This document shows, piece after piece, positions 54,350 to 63,730 of a stretch of 64,000 nt of DNA. The translations under genes were made by a program, and so were the position numbers. Source of the DNA: Noviherbaspirillum saxi. GTDB lineage: Bacteria > Pseudomonadota > Gammaproteobacteria > Burkholderiales > Burkholderiaceae_D. The notes under the pieces were generated by a model that saw only the letters and a list, made by a program, of their open reading frames with translations, made no database searches and was not told the origin of the DNA. The stretch covers positions 2,356,001-2,420,000 of the forward strand of contig NZ_QYUO01000001.1 of the NCBI RefSeq assembly GCF_003591035.1, given 5' to 3'. How positions within the stretch are numbered: the first letter of the stretch is position 1; every line of letters begins with the position of its first letter.

Positions 54350-54568
54350 TTACTTCCCAGCAGCCGGATCGACTGCCTTGTTGGAGTCGCTACCAGCGTC
54401 TTTCCCAGTGCCGGCGCCAGATTTGGCGGCGTCTTTCTTTGCCCCGTCCTTGTGTGGCTCGGCAATGCCGCTTTTGACCAAGGAGGCTGCCCGCTCTTCG
54501 TCGAAACCAGCGATGTCGCCCGGGCTATAGATCGACCAGGCTTTGAGGATCTTCACTGCAGTATTCAT
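54350..54568 (-). CDS. Small phage protein (72 aa)
   Basis: ATG at 54568 with an upstream cggag; an in-frame GTG at 54574 exists. The product, MNTAVKILKAWSIYSPGDIAGFDEERAASLVKSGIAE, is followed by a Lys/Ala/Gly tail. The front half recalls small head proteins that sit beside the capsid gene. Function unknown. Confidence 0.55.
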   Translation of the reverse strand: MNTAVKILKAWSIYSPGDIAGFDEERAASLVKSGIAEPHKDGAKKDAAKSGAGTGKDAGSDSNKAVDPAAGK

Positions 54569-54642
54569 GCTCACTCCGAAACTTGTTTTCGATTGCCGGC
54601 CCGCAGTGGGCCGGCGCTTTGGCTACCTGTTCAGGCTATGGA

Positions 54643-55962
54643 TCAAGCGCCCCAGGCGACACCGGTCAGAATCGCGACAGATTCAACGTGACGCGGGCCG
54701 AAGTCGTGCTTCGAGATGACGCGAATCAGGGTTTGATCGCGCTGGAAGGCGCTGATGACATTGCCTTCGCCATCTTTGTAGGTCGCCTCCTTCGAGTAGT
54801 CGATCATCAACTCTTCGTCCTCGCCGATGAAGCAATCGCCGAAGTCAACAAAGTAGATTTCCGACGCGTTGGTACCAGCACCCAAATTGTTCGGAATCTG
54901 AGTGGTCACTCCGACCGGATAGCCCTTCAGCATCTTGTTTGCCATTTCCGGATAGACCTTGTTGCCGTTGCCGTCACGCAGGCCTTCCAGGAAGCGGAAG
55001 GTGCGCGGGGACATCATCCAGCCCGGCTCTGTCATGTTCGCATCCACACCCTCGAGGGCAAGGATGAGCTTGTTCAGGTCGGTTTCGACCTTCGGGATGG
55101 TTGCGCCGTCAGACGCGGCAATCTTGTTGCCAGCGAGCGCCCAGAACAGCAGGCCCTTCGGAGTGTTGCCAGTACCGTCGTCACGGATGAATGCCTTGTC
55201 TTCACGGGCAGCCAGCGCACCAGTTAGGTCGCTGACCACGATGCGGTCGACGTTCGGATTGGCACCCGAATAGGACAGGAGGTCGTTGGAAATGGGCACC
55301 AGGGCCGACAGCTTCTTCGCCGACAGCTTCAGGTCGTCGAATTGCTGCTGGGTTGCCGGAACATCGGAATCGGAGCCGATATAACCAACTACAGCACCAC
55401 CCTTCAGGCGCGGCATGCTGACGTTACCGTTGTTCAGCGGGAGCGCACGGGCGCCGAGGCGGCGAACGACGGCTTTCGGGCGCATCAGTTCGATAACTTC
55501 GCTAGACAAATTCGTCGGTACCAGGACACCGCCGGCGCCAGATGTAAGGGTGTTCAGCGACATGGCGACGTCTTCACCGAAGCCACGGTCGATCGCAATC
55601 TTTGCAGCCATTTCGGGATTGCCTTGTGCCGCGGCCAGAGCGCGGACCATGCGGGACACCTTGGCGCCCGGCACTTCTGGGATGCGAGGAGTAGCAGGCA
55701 TGGAGGCTGCAGGGGGAGCGTTCGGTTGATTGGCTTCGGTGCCTGTCTTGTCAACCGGTACCGCGGCCATGGCAGCCAGACGCTCGGCTGCCATAGCGCG
55801 GTCGATCTGCGCTGTCAGATCGGCAAACTGTGCCTGCAAGTCGGTGAACTGCGTTGTCTGTTCGGCAGTAAGCTGACCACCATCGGCCTCGATTTTGGCC
55901 AGGGTTTGAACGGCATTGTTAATCTTTGCGCGTTCGCTGCGGAGTTCGTTAATTGTTGCCAT
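54643..55962 (-). CDS. HK97-type major capsid protein
   Basis: 439 residues. Residues 1-115 form a coiled-coil delta domain (ELRSERAKINNAVQTLAKIEADGGQLTAEQ...), which serves as internal scaffold. The mature part, with SGAGGVLVPTNLSSEVIELMRPKAVVRRLGARALPL, SKKLSALVPISNDLLSYSG and EGNVISAFQRDQTLIRVI, shows the HK97 fold. A ttaggag site precedes the ATG. Confidence 0.92.
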   Translation of the reverse strand: MATINELRSERAKINNAVQTLAKIEADGGQLTAEQTTQFTDLQAQFADLTAQIDRAMAAERLAAMAAVPVDKTGTEANQPNAPPAASMPATPRIPEVPGAKVSRMVRALAAAQGNPEMAAKIAIDRGFGEDVAMSLNTLTSGAGGVLVPTNLSSEVIELMRPKAVVRRLGARALPLNNGNVSMPRLKGGAVVGYIGSDSDVPATQQQFDDLKLSAKKLSALVPISNDLLSYSGANPNVDRIVVSDLTGALAAREDKAFIRDDGTGNTPKGLLFWALAGNKIAASDGATIPKVETDLNKLILALEGVDANMTEPGWMMSPRTFRFLEGLRDGNGNKVYPEMANKMLKGYPVGVTTQIPNNLGAGTNASEIYFVDFGDCFIGEDEELMIDYSKEATYKDGEGNVISAFQRDQTLIRVISKHDFGPRHVESVAILTGVAWGA

Positions 55963-56024
55963 GTAATGCTCCTAAAAGTAAAAAACCGCCCGAAGGCGGC
56001 CGGTTGCTTATTCCGCGAACGCGG

Positions 56025-56984
56025 TCAAAGTTGGTTCTGGATTGCCATCGCTTGAGCGCGAGCGGCAATCTTCGTTGGTTTGGGATTACGCTCTGCGCGG
56101 CGCTGCTGCACCTCGGCTGCGATCCGGTTGACGGCCATTTGCGGCGTTTCGATGCGGTCCGCCAATTGCAGGTCAATACCTTTTTGCCCGAAATAGACGT
56201 TTGCTTCGGTGGCGCGCACAGCATCGGCGGTCAGTCCGCGATATAGCGCCACGGCGCCGACGAACTGCTCGTAGTAGCCCTGCACCATGTCGTTCAGAAA
56301 CTGCAGAGACTGGTCAGAAAGAGGCTCATGCGGCGTCAAATCGTTCTTGTGCGCGCCGGCGTAGACGGTCGTTACCTTTACGCCCTGCTGTTCGTTTCGC
56401 TTCGACATGTCCATATGCTTGGCGATCACGCCGATCGAGCCAACACCAGACGTCCGACTGACTGAAATATCAGTGGCCGCCGATGCCAACAGATAGCCGG
56501 CCGAGAATGCACTGAAATTCACAATTGCGGTGATAGGCTTGATTGCACGCGCAGCATGAATGTCGTCAGCCAGCTCGAATGCGCCGTTGGTGCTACCACC
56601 AGGACTGTCGATGTCCAGCACAATATGCTCGACCGCCGGATCCGACAGCGCAGCGTTTAACTGCGTACGGAGCTGCTCGTAACTGGTCATCGTCTCGCAA
56701 AGGTTCAGTTGGGTGCTACGACTGACCAAGACGCCGTGGACTGGAATAACGGCCACACCGGTGTCGGCAATAGCTTGCCGGCGCTGATCGTCGCCGCGCG
56801 CAGCCTGCGCAGATGGATAGTCATCGTCCTCCATCATCTTCGCGCCTGTAGCACTAACGCTGAGGTTCAAGATATTCAGACTCAGCTGTTGATTTGCCCA
56901 ATGCGCCGCTTGGTCGAGCATGGCATCAGTGACCATCAACGGCTGGTTGAAGATCATCCCAGCAATCCGGAAAAAGTTTTTCAT
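56025..56984 (-). CDS. S49-family (SppA-like) prohead protease
   Basis: 319 residues. The catalytic fold shows HIVLDIDSPGGSTNGAFELAD, then NFSAFSAGYLLASAA with the candidate nucleophile Ser161, and SGVGSIGVIAKHMDMS. S49-type proteases mature the capsid by removing the delta domain. It lies between portal and capsid, as usual, and overlaps the portal end. Confidence 0.85.
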   Translation of the reverse strand: MKNFFRIAGMIFNQPLMVTDAMLDQAAHWANQQLSLNILNLSVSATGAKMMEDDDYPSAQAARGDDQRRQAIADTGVAVIPVHGVLVSRSTQLNLCETMTSYEQLRTQLNAALSDPAVEHIVLDIDSPGGSTNGAFELADDIHAARAIKPITAIVNFSAFSAGYLLASAATDISVSRTSGVGSIGVIAKHMDMSKRNEQQGVKVTTVYAGAHKNDLTPHEPLSDQSLQFLNDMVQGYYEQFVGAVALYRGLTADAVRATEANVYFGQKGIDLQLADRIETPQMAVNRIAAEVQQRRAERNPKPTKIAARAQAMAIQNQL

Positions 56985-58216
56985 TGCACTATCCCTTCGA
57001 TTTCAGCAACCTGTTCGGCCGTGGGCTTCACAGATGTTGGCGGCATTGCCGCATTGATCATGTTCAACGGCTGCAGGTAAACGTCGCCACCGGCGATGGG
57101 TGGAAGGTTTTCTAGACGTCGGATGTCATTGACGGACAGCCATCCCCACTGCCGAGCAACCGCATATGCAGCGAAACGCGATGACTGATCACCGCGCAGA
57201 AGGCCTGAAACGTTGAATTCGATGTAATACTCGGCCCGCTCGGATGGCAGCAGGAAATCGCGCATCATTGCCTGCTCGTGCCGCTTGATCCATGGCAGGA
57301 GCGTATAGATGACAAATTGGATAGCCTGGTGCTCAATGTTGGAAAACGTTGCCTTATCGAGCTCGCCGATCATGTGCGGCGGCACCTTGTAGATGCGCGC
57401 TATTTCCAACGAGGTCAACTTCAGCGCTGCGATCAGGTCCGCGTCGACGTTTGTCATCGACAGCGGCTTGAAGGTCATGCCCTCCTGCAGCAGGGCGACT
57501 TTCTTGGCATTTTCGCTGCCGCCATACTTCCTTTGCCACTCGTCCACCAGTTTATCAACGGCAGATTGTTCTTTGATCGGCGGGCTTTCGCGCGGGCGTT
57601 CGATCACTCCAGACAGCGCGGTGCCGTTCAGGAACGACTTGCCGGCGTACTGCCTGATTGCTTGAGCATGCCCGATTGCATTCGCATGCAGCACGATTGG
57701 CGACAATCCAAAATAGCTGTTCAGGCTTATCCAGCGGACGTGGTGCACCATCCGCTGTGGTATTGGCTCCGCACCATTGATGCGGTAATACGGCTTTCGG
57801 TCATTTCCGCGCAGGACCTGCACCGGATCCGTGACGGGATACAGCGCCGTGACGGTGCCGTCCGGATCCCGATCGATCAGGCTGATGGCATTCCCGCGCA
57901 GCCCTGCCGCAATTTGGCCTTGCTCCCGGTATTCAAATGGAGTTTGCCATTCGTTAGGTTCCCAAGCCAACACCCGATACAAAGAATGGTCTCTGGCGAC
58001 TTCGCGCTGGCCCTCTGCAGTGCGCCGATACAGTTCAAGCGGGAGTTGGGCGATGCTCTCAGCCAGCAAAGTGACACAGTTTTGCAGTGCGGTCAGCGCC
58101 AGCGCGGTATCAGGCGTAACGATTTGTCCAGCCTCCGAACGCGCTCCGCCTATACCGGAGAGCCATCCACCGCTACCAGGCGTGGACTGACTGCCAAAGA
58201 GCTGACTAAAAAACAT
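56981..58216 (-). CDS. Phage portal protein (HK97 type)
   Basis: 411 residues with ALQNCVTLLAESIAQLPLELYRR, then MVHHVRWISLNSYFGLSPIVLHANAIGHA and RIYKVPPHMIGELDKATFSNIEHQAI. These are the diagnostic portal motifs. It forms the dodecameric DNA channel. Confidence 0.92.
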   Translation of the reverse strand: MFFSQLFGSQSTPGSGGWLSGIGGARSEAGQIVTPDTALALTALQNCVTLLAESIAQLPLELYRRTAEGQREVARDHSLYRVLAWEPNEWQTPFEYREQGQIAAGLRGNAISLIDRDPDGTVTALYPVTDPVQVLRGNDRKPYYRINGAEPIPQRMVHHVRWISLNSYFGLSPIVLHANAIGHAQAIRQYAGKSFLNGTALSGVIERPRESPPIKEQSAVDKLVDEWQRKYGGSENAKKVALLQEGMTFKPLSMTNVDADLIAALKLTSLEIARIYKVPPHMIGELDKATFSNIEHQAIQFVIYTLLPWIKRHEQAMMRDFLLPSERAEYYIEFNVSGLLRGDQSSRFAAYAVARQWGWLSVNDIRRLENLPPIAGGDVYLQPLNMINAAMPPTSVKPTAEQVAEIEGIVQ

Positions 58217-58219
58217 CGG

Positions 58220-58381
58220 TTACCCCTTGCGACCAGCGCGCGCGACGGCGTACGACCATCCAAGGAGGCCGGCGCCAAGCGTTATCAGCCCTGCTGGAAA
58301 GTAGACCATGCCGGCGCCGACCGACAACAGCAGCAAGCCGACCACGCCTGCAATGAAAGTTGCCCAGTCCAGTTTTGTCAT
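58220..58381 (-). CDS. Small two-helix membrane protein (53 aa)
   Basis: Begins [20 protein letters not shown] and has two hydrophobic segments separated by MVYFPAG, with a basic tail (ARAGRKG). The ATG overlaps the terminase stop as ATGA and the stop is 3 bp from portal. A short protein at this site is common in related phages; its role is unknown. Confidence 0.75.
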   Translation of the reverse strand: MTKLDWATFIAGVVGLLLLSVGAGMVYFPAGLITLGAGLLGWSYAVARAGRKG

Positions 58382-60093
58382 ATGCCTACACCTTGGTCGT
58401 AAATTGATCCGCCGGTATCGCTGGCCATGGCGCGTCCGACGCCCATGATCAGCGATACCGCGCCGTCGATTTTGTTGTCGTTTCCCTGCTTCACCGGCCG
58501 GACAATGTCGTCACTGCCAGGCAGATTCTTCCCAATCACGTTGCCAATACACCAAGTCATGATCGGGTTGCCGTCATGATGGAACCGGCCAGACATGATC
58601 GCCGCCTCAAGCTCCTTCATCGGATCGCTCATGTTGGTGTAGTTCTGCGTCACCGTGACCGGGTTCAGCCCTTCATCGTCCAGTTCGTGAGCCAGCGCAG
58701 CTGCGCCAGTAGGATCCAGGGGGCACGACTGCACTGGCGTAAGCCGGTTAGCCTCGAGCGCTTCGGCTTTCACCTCTCGGTAGTCAATCTCTGCACCGTC
58801 GATTTCGATCAATTGCCCTGAGTTCACCCACGCCTGGTAACGCTCAGCCATTCGCTTGTTGTCGGAATTCTTGACCGTGTCCTCTGGCACCCAGAACCGC
58901 GGAGCCACGCTGTAGTAATGTTTTTTCCCCTCGATTTCACGCCAGAAAAGGCGAGCCATCGCGGTCAAATCCAGCTTTTTCGACAAGTCGAATGCGAGAA
59001 CGCATTCCTGTCCTTCGAACTGCTCGAGCGTGAGCGTCTTGTCTTCACACGCATGCCAGCGCTCGATGTTGAAATAGCCCGCTTTCGCTGACGTCCAGAC
59101 GTTCAAATGCTTTGTTTTGAACGTATTGGTGAATCGCGCGCTCCGTATAGCTCGCTGCTGCTGGCTTTCCAAATAATCCTGGAACACCGAAACGCCGATA
59201 TTGGGGTTGGCCTTCGCCAAAACCTTCGGGTCCGTCCAATCGTCACCTTCGTCGATGGTGAAAATCACCCCGAACAGCTCATCGTCGGGGACAGTGCCCT
59301 CGAGCATCTCGATGACCTGCCGTCGCTTGTCGTAGCAAGGCCCTTCAATGTTCGCGCCGGCGGTCGTGATGATGAACATCAGTGCCTGTCGGCGTGCACC
59401 CATTCCGGTCAACATGGTTTCGTACAACACTGCGCTGTCGTGCTCGTGATACTCATCGACGATTGCGCAAGATGGCGACGCGCCGTCGCCCGGGTTGCCG
59501 ATCAGTGGCTCGAACCGGCTGCCGTCTTCCGGCTTGTTCATGTTCTGCGCGTTGACCTCGATGCCGGCGGCCTCGATCAACATCGGGGACCGCTTGACCA
59601 TCAAGCGCGCTGGCCGGAACACCTCCCAAGCTTGCTTCTCGGTGGTTGCACCCGCATAGACCTCGGCGCCGAACTCGTCGTCTAGAATGAACATCGAGAT
59701 TCCAACGCCGGCGGCGATGACACTTTTTCCGTTCTTCCGGGGGACTTCCCAGTAACTCTCGCGGAACCGACGTAGCCCGTCCTTTTTCCGCTTCCAACCA
59801 AACGTACACGCGAGGCCGAACTTTTGCCAAGGCTCGAGCGTGACTAGCTGCCGCTTGAACGCCCACTCGCCCTTGGTATGAGGCATGAGTTCGATCAGCT
59901 TCAGCTTGCGCTCTGCCGCCGCAGGATCGAATCGGTACTTAAATCCCTTCGACCGGCTGGCCGCCATGTCGTCGAAGTGGCGCTGACATGCCAGCTTGGT
60001 ATAGCGGCACGCTGGCACCTTCCCGGCTATGACGTCACGTGCCCACTTCAGCCCAGCCTCAACGCGCGGGTACAGTTCTTTGCGCTTAGCCAT
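58378..60093 (-). CDS. terL: Terminase large subunit
   Basis: 571 residues from the ATG at 60093; the frame is open to 60135. Walker A is VPRKNGKS at about 117-124, and Walker B is AIVDEYHEH with Asp213-Glu214. The C-terminal nuclease domain starts with [13 protein letters not shown]. It pumps and cuts phage DNA during packaging. It overlaps the small subunit by 8 bp. Confidence 0.93.
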   Translation of the reverse strand: MAKRKELYPRVEAGLKWARDVIAGKVPACRYTKLACQRHFDDMAASRSKGFKYRFDPAAAERKLKLIELMPHTKGEWAFKRQLVTLEPWQKFGLACTFGWKRKKDGLRRFRESYWEVPRKNGKSVIAAGVGISMFILDDEFGAEVYAGATTEKQAWEVFRPARLMVKRSPMLIEAAGIEVNAQNMNKPEDGSRFEPLIGNPGDGASPSCAIVDEYHEHDSAVLYETMLTGMGARRQALMFIITTAGANIEGPCYDKRRQVIEMLEGTVPDDELFGVIFTIDEGDDWTDPKVLAKANPNIGVSVFQDYLESQQQRAIRSARFTNTFKTKHLNVWTSAKAGYFNIERWHACEDKTLTLEQFEGQECVLAFDLSKKLDLTAMARLFWREIEGKKHYYSVAPRFWVPEDTVKNSDNKRMAERYQAWVNSGQLIEIDGAEIDYREVKAEALEANRLTPVQSCPLDPTGAAALAHELDDEGLNPVTVTQNYTNMSDPMKELEAAIMSGRFHHDGNPIMTWCIGNVIGKNLPGSDDIVRPVKQGNDNKIDGAVSLIMGVGRAMASDTGGSIYDQGVGI

Positions 60094-60565
60094 TGAGAAG
60101 TGCTGCGAACGGGTTGTCCAACTTCTTCTTGCCACCGCCCATTAGTCGTGTCCGACTGGACGGATCCAGACCGAGCAACGCACCGAAGGTGGCTAACTGT
60201 CGCGACGCCTCGTTGAATACCGTCGCCGCCGGGTTCTTTACCGGCCCACCCTGGGCACCAGAGACTACCAACCCGTTGCGCGCCATGTCGACGGCGGCAT
60301 TCCGGAAGTTGGCGTACGCCAGGCAGAACACCTCAACGTTGTGCAAATCACTCATCTGCAAGACCTTCTGTTTGCAGAGCAGCGGAACAACTCGCTCCCA
60401 CATTTCTCTCGCCAAGCCATCAATCCATTCAGGCGGATCGATGTTGGTTACTTCCCCGAAATTGGGCTCTTCCTTGTTTAGCGCCCGCTTGCCGGGGTTA
60501 CCTGCTGCCACCTTCCGCGACGTCGGCTTGGGTTTGCGGCCGGAGCGCCCGGCGACACCAGGCAT
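60086..60565 (-). CDS. terS: P27-family terminase small subunit
   Basis: 159 residues. The N-terminal basic [29 protein letters not shown] is the P27 mark, followed by [32 protein letters not shown]. It recognises phage DNA and starts packaging. Confidence 0.88.
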   Translation of the reverse strand: MPGVAGRSGRKPKPTSRKVAAGNPGKRALNKEEPNFGEVTNIDPPEWIDGLAREMWERVVPLLCKQKVLQMSDLHNVEVFCLAYANFRNAAVDMARNGLVVSGAQGGPVKNPAATVFNEASRQLATFGALLGLDPSSRTRLMGGGKKKLDNPFAALLNG

Positions 60566-60708
60566 GTTGAACTCCTATCTCTGTTGCAGCCAAGCACCAC
60601 CCCAGCGGGAGGCCCGCCGGCCAAACTTTAAATTTTATTTTTCGCGGGTACGTTTTTTCGACGGAGCGGGCAGTGTTATAGGAAATCGCTCCAGATATTT
60701 GCCTCCCC

Positions 60709-61389
60709 TTACCCCCATGATGCCGCCCCCATGGCTAATGCGCTTTCAAACCGGTCGCGTTTCGCCAGATTGCATTGACGACAGATGCAACGGGTATTGC
60801 GGTACGAATGCTCACCACCTTTTGATACAGGGCGAATGTGATCTAGCTCTGCGGAGTTGGGCTTGAACGGAATTGATATTGTCTTTACACCGCATTCTTG
60901 GCAGACCCAATAATCACGGTCAAAAACCTTTTTCCTATCAACTGCTTCGACGAATGCCGCCTTTATCCGCTCACGTCTTACCCTAACCCATCGGTAGCCA
61001 TCTTTCTCCTCACAGTCGGCGCAATGACTTGGAGCCGAAAAGAAGCCATACAAAGGGCAAAAGGAGTTCGCGCACGCACGGCATTGCACGACCAACGGTT
61101 TCGCCTTGTATTCCTGCTCTCGCTTCGCCCGACGCCCAGCTATCAACGCACGTAACGCACAAGTTTCTCCGCAATATTTCTTCTTGTGTTCAGAAAGGAA
61201 CTTGCTTGAGCAATGCGCGCAAGCGAATTCTCTCAATCCCTTGCGAACGGGAGCCCGACGCTCACTGCTGGCCTTATCCTTACACTTGTCACTGCAGTGA
61301 CGCCTCGGTCGTCCTCGGCCAATTGGCTGATGGATAAACGAACCACATGCGCAATAGGATGCCCTGCTGCTATACTCAGCTTCAGTCAC
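60709..61389 (-). CDS. HNH endonuclease with Cys-rich N-terminus
   Basis: 226 residues from a GTG at 61389, with cgagg seven bases upstream; the open frame reaches 61443. Residues 1-100 contain several zinc-finger-like Cys pairs (CACGS, CAHCSSKF, CGETCA) and a further pair CRACANSFC. The C-terminal HNH is ELDHIRPVSKGGEHSYRNTRCICRQCN. It may help cut or package DNA next to terminase, as seen with HK97-like HNH proteins. The two upstream zinc ribbons are unusual for such a small nuclease. Confidence 0.78.
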   Translation of the reverse strand: MTEAEYSSRASYCACGSFIHQPIGRGRPRRHCSDKCKDKASSERRAPVRKGLREFACAHCSSKFLSEHKKKYCGETCALRALIAGRRAKREQEYKAKPLVVQCRACANSFCPLYGFFSAPSHCADCEEKDGYRWVRVRRERIKAAFVEAVDRKKVFDRDYWVCQECGVKTISIPFKPNSAELDHIRPVSKGGEHSYRNTRCICRQCNLAKRDRFESALAMGAASWG

Positions 61390-61424
61390 TGTGATACCTC
61401 GGATATTGCAGATGAATAGAAGCC

Positions 61425-61453
61425 GGTGAGTGTTTGCACACACTCACCGGCTT
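61425..61453. terminator. Hairpin between the two HNH genes
   Basis: An 11-bp perfect stem, gccggtgagtg / cactcaccggc, with an 8-nt loop. The better T-tail (ttgttgtttt) is on the plus strand. It may act on minus transcripts as a weak attenuator between the genes. Confidence 0.5.
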
Positions 61454-61465
61454 TGTTGTTTTGAA

Positions 61466-61819
61466 CTACTTGATGCGCTCCCGCGCCGTCTTTATTTTGT
61501 GGCAGTCGCCACAGATCGACTGCAAGTTGCTATCGTCGTCAGTGCCGCCTCGAGCCCTATTCAAGACGTGGTCAACTTCAGTTGCCATTGATACGCGGCC
61601 GGCTCTCAGACATTCTTGGCACAACCCCCGATCACGCTGCAGAATGCGTTCTCGCTTCTTCTTCCACGCCCATCCATACCCGCGCTCTTCGGCCGACTTG
61701 CCCCGATTACTGCGGCGCCATCCAGAAGCTTGGTCTTTATGCCGCTCGCAATGGCCAGGGGCGTCGATCAGCGCACCGCAGCCGGGCTGCCTGCAGATGC
61801 TTCTAGGTCTACGCGCCAT
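61466..61819 (-). CDS. HNH endonuclease
   Basis: 117 residues from the ATG at 61819: MARRPRSICRQPGCGALIDAPGHCERH, then ERGYGWAWKKKRERILQRDRGLCQECLR and the HNH core ATEVDHVLNRARGGTDDDSNLQSICGDCHKIK. A typical phage HNH beside terminase. The frame opens upstream to 61858. Confidence 0.85.
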   Translation of the reverse strand: MARRPRSICRQPGCGALIDAPGHCERHKDQASGWRRSNRGKSAEERGYGWAWKKKRERILQRDRGLCQECLRAGRVSMATEVDHVLNRARGGTDDDSNLQSICGDCHKIKTARERIK

Positions 61820-61911
61820 ATATAGTGTGTCGCCGCCCACGCCGGTGAACGACCGCAATGCGCTGCGGGAGGAGTCCCAGCCTTCGATATGTCAACGACT
61901 GCGGCCGTTAC

Positions 61912-61945
61912 CAAGCCCGCCACTAGTGCCGCACCGGCGGGCTTG
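61912..61945. repeat. Inverted repeat before the HNH operon
   Basis: A 10-bp perfect stem, caagcccgcc / ggcgggcttg, with a 14-nt loop. No T-run follows. It may be part of the terminator region at 61957-61988. Confidence 0.4.
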
Positions 61946-61956
61946 CCTACTTCAAA

Positions 61957-61988
61957 TAAAAAGCCCGCGAACCGAATGGAGCGCGGGC
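61957..61988 (-). terminator. Intrinsic terminator after the 82-aa phage gene
   Basis: gcccgcg / cgcgggc stem with an 12-nt loop; the minus strand continues TTTTTATTT. It ends transcription of the gene at 62023-62271, or attenuates late read-through. Confidence 0.7.
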
Positions 61989-62022
61989 ATGAAACCAACC
62001 TGATGGCTGGCAGAGACATTCT

Positions 62023-62271
62023 TTAATCAGGTGCCTCGGTGAACGTGACGTAATATTTCTTCCCCGGCTTGAAGAAGGTGGCCGCTGGTGTGCCCTCGGT
62101 GATGCCCATCTCACAGCTGCCCCAAGGGGTATACTTTGTGAAGTCCGCGTTCTCACTCTGGTCGTTCGAATAGACTGCACCGAGGGCTACCTTATTGACT
62201 CCACGGCCGTTTTGATCAGCGCCAAACAAGGTATTGCAGATCATCTTGGCACGTACGGATGTAATAGACAT
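62023..62271 (-). CDS. Phage hypothetical protein (82 aa)
   Basis: MSITSVRAKMICNTLFGADQ, then KVALGAVYSNDQSENADFTKYTP and FFKPGKKYYVTFTEAP. I recognise this small beta-rich protein as a type seen in many phages, but not its role. It is the first late gene after the putative Q-terminator region. Confidence 0.65.
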   Translation of the reverse strand: MSITSVRAKMICNTLFGADQNGRGVNKVALGAVYSNDQSENADFTKYTPWGSCEMGITEGTPAATFFKPGKKYYVTFTEAPD

Positions 62272-62574
62272 GGTGCGACTCCTATATAAGAAATGCCTTT
62301 TGGCTGATATAGAGGGTTTGTCTTACAGTCTTGCGCCCCGAACAGAAAATGCCATCTGGCTTAGGCGGCATCCAACTAGATAGGTCCAGAAGGGCCGGAA
62401 TTTTGGGAGGATAACTGCCTGACCGGATGACGCTTATCTTGAATGCATTTCGAACTTCCAAAGGCAAAAGGCCCCGCAAACTTTTGCTTGCGAGGCCTAG
62501 CGACAATAATCCTGTGTATCAGAATCGTCACTTTACCGCACAGGTTTGTGCGGCGTCAAATAATCACGAACACG
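62272..62574. promoter_or_regulatory. Putative late control region of the prophage
   Basis: About 300 bp between the Q-like gene and the first late gene, with no supported gene. It contains the terminator at 62462-62498. In lambda the corresponding place holds the late promoter, the Q-binding site and the terminator tR'. No specific promoter could be read here. Confidence 0.4.
62462..62498 (-). terminator. Possible tR'-like terminator
   Basis: Stem aggcctcgcaa / ttgcggggcct (one internal mismatch), followed on the minus strand by TTTTGCCTTT. It follows the Q-like gene, as tR' does in lambdoid phages. Confidence 0.6.
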
Positions 62575-63153
62575 TTACGCCGCCGAGTATCCGCACATGC
62601 TCCCAAGGTACTCATCGATCTTTGTCCTAGCTGTTTTGTCATGATCGATCAAGACAGTTTCTATCTTGGTCTTCATGTCATATGCTGTGCGCCTGGCCAC
62701 CTTAAGTCGGTCGGCAGCCTGTCCGATAGATAGGCGCTCCGCAGCCTTTTTTGGCTCGAAGTAATTCCGGATTATGGCGTGACGCATCTGACGAAGAGTA
62801 ATGCCAGTCAATGCGGGAAGTGCAACCACGTCATCGAGAAAGAGTATCGCTTTCCGGTACTCTTCAAGTATGAATGTCCCGCTGCAGCAGCTGTTTCCGC
62901 ACTTGCATGCTGTGAAGCGCTCAGAATACCGACAGACGATGCAGGCCTGCTGGATCGGAGTTAGTCGACGCACATTCGCGAGGATTAGACCAGCCTGCGC
63001 AGCACCATCCAACGAAACTAATCCACGACCATTGCCAACGACGCCAGACTTCATCAACTTAGCCGTCGGCGATATTGCGTATTGCTCGGTTGCGAACCTG
63101 AAGGCAAAGATTAACGCCTCATTATGGCTCTTGAAAAGTACGTCGTCGGTCAT
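62575..63153 (-). CDS. Q-like late antiterminator (zinc finger and HTH)
   Basis: 192 residues from the ATG at 63153, with a weak agggtgg site. A Cys cluster, CIVCRYSERFTACKCGNSCC, suggests a zinc finger as in lambdoid Q proteins. The C-terminal half has a helix-turn-helix (RLSIGQAADRLKVARRTAYDMKTKIE). The downstream terminator and late genes fit a Q role. I could not match it to a named Q family. Confidence 0.55.
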   Translation of the reverse strand: MTDDVLFKSHNEALIFAFRFATEQYAISPTAKLMKSGVVGNGRGLVSLDGAAQAGLILANVRRLTPIQQACIVCRYSERFTACKCGNSCCSGTFILEEYRKAILFLDDVVALPALTGITLRQMRHAIIRNYFEPKKAAERLSIGQAADRLKVARRTAYDMKTKIETVLIDHDKTARTKIDEYLGSMCGYSAA

Positions 63154-63232
63154 TGTGTCCACCCTGTATGAAGCCCGCCTGAAAACATGGCCTATTTTAT
63201 TGCTGCTTCACATGCATATTGAGGCGCGGGCG

Positions 63233-63517
63233 TCACGCATAGAATGTGGCGAGATCTTCCCTGACCTGCCGTGCGTCCGCATTCTGATCGTAGACGCCGA
63301 CCAGCAAGTTTGCATGGAGAGTGGTCTTTCGCTCAAACGCATCGGAACTCTTCTTGGTACCGGTTACCTGTCCGGCAAGCATAAAGATGGCGACTGTGCA
63401 GCCATACCCATCAATGATCTCCATCGCCCGCTCGACTGCATCACGTAGGGGAACTACCGGTTGCTTAAACTCGCCTTTACGTGCCATCTGCTGTATCGCC
63501 TCTATGCCGACATCCAT
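63233..63517 (-). CDS. Prophage hypothetical protein (94 aa)
   Basis: MDVGIEAIQQMARKGEFKQPVVPLRDAVERAMEIIDGYG, then LLVGVYDQNADARQVREDLA. It is probably helical at both ends with a short beta middle. No family was recognised. It precedes the Q-like gene by 79 bp. Confidence 0.5.
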   Translation of the reverse strand: MDVGIEAIQQMARKGEFKQPVVPLRDAVERAMEIIDGYGCTVAIFMLAGQVTGTKKSSDAFERKTTLHANLLVGVYDQNADARQVREDLATFYA

Positions 63518-63526
63518 CGTGTTTAA

Positions 63527-63730
63527 TCATGCCGCATTTTTGCGAGCGGCATTGATTTCGGCAATCAGTCGGTCGCGCGTACTGTATCCGCTTCGGTCGC
63601 CGTAATCGTTGCTAACTGAGTGGCCAACGCCGCCCTTGGTGCGCACGGTGATGTTTCCGTAATCGCTTACGGTGACTTCCGCAATCTGCTCGGCGGCCAC
63701 ATGGCAACCATGGCTCAGTTGGATCATCAT
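63527..63730 (-). CDS. Small prophage protein (67 aa)
   Basis: A beta-rich front, IQLSHGCHVAAEQIAEVTVSDYGNITVRTKGG, and a helical tail (RDRLIAEINAARKNAA). No family was recognised. It begins directly before the stop of the next gene. Confidence 0.5.
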   Translation of the reverse strand: MMIQLSHGCHVAAEQIAEVTVSDYGNITVRTKGGVGHSVSNDYGDRSGYSTRDRLIAEINAARKNAA

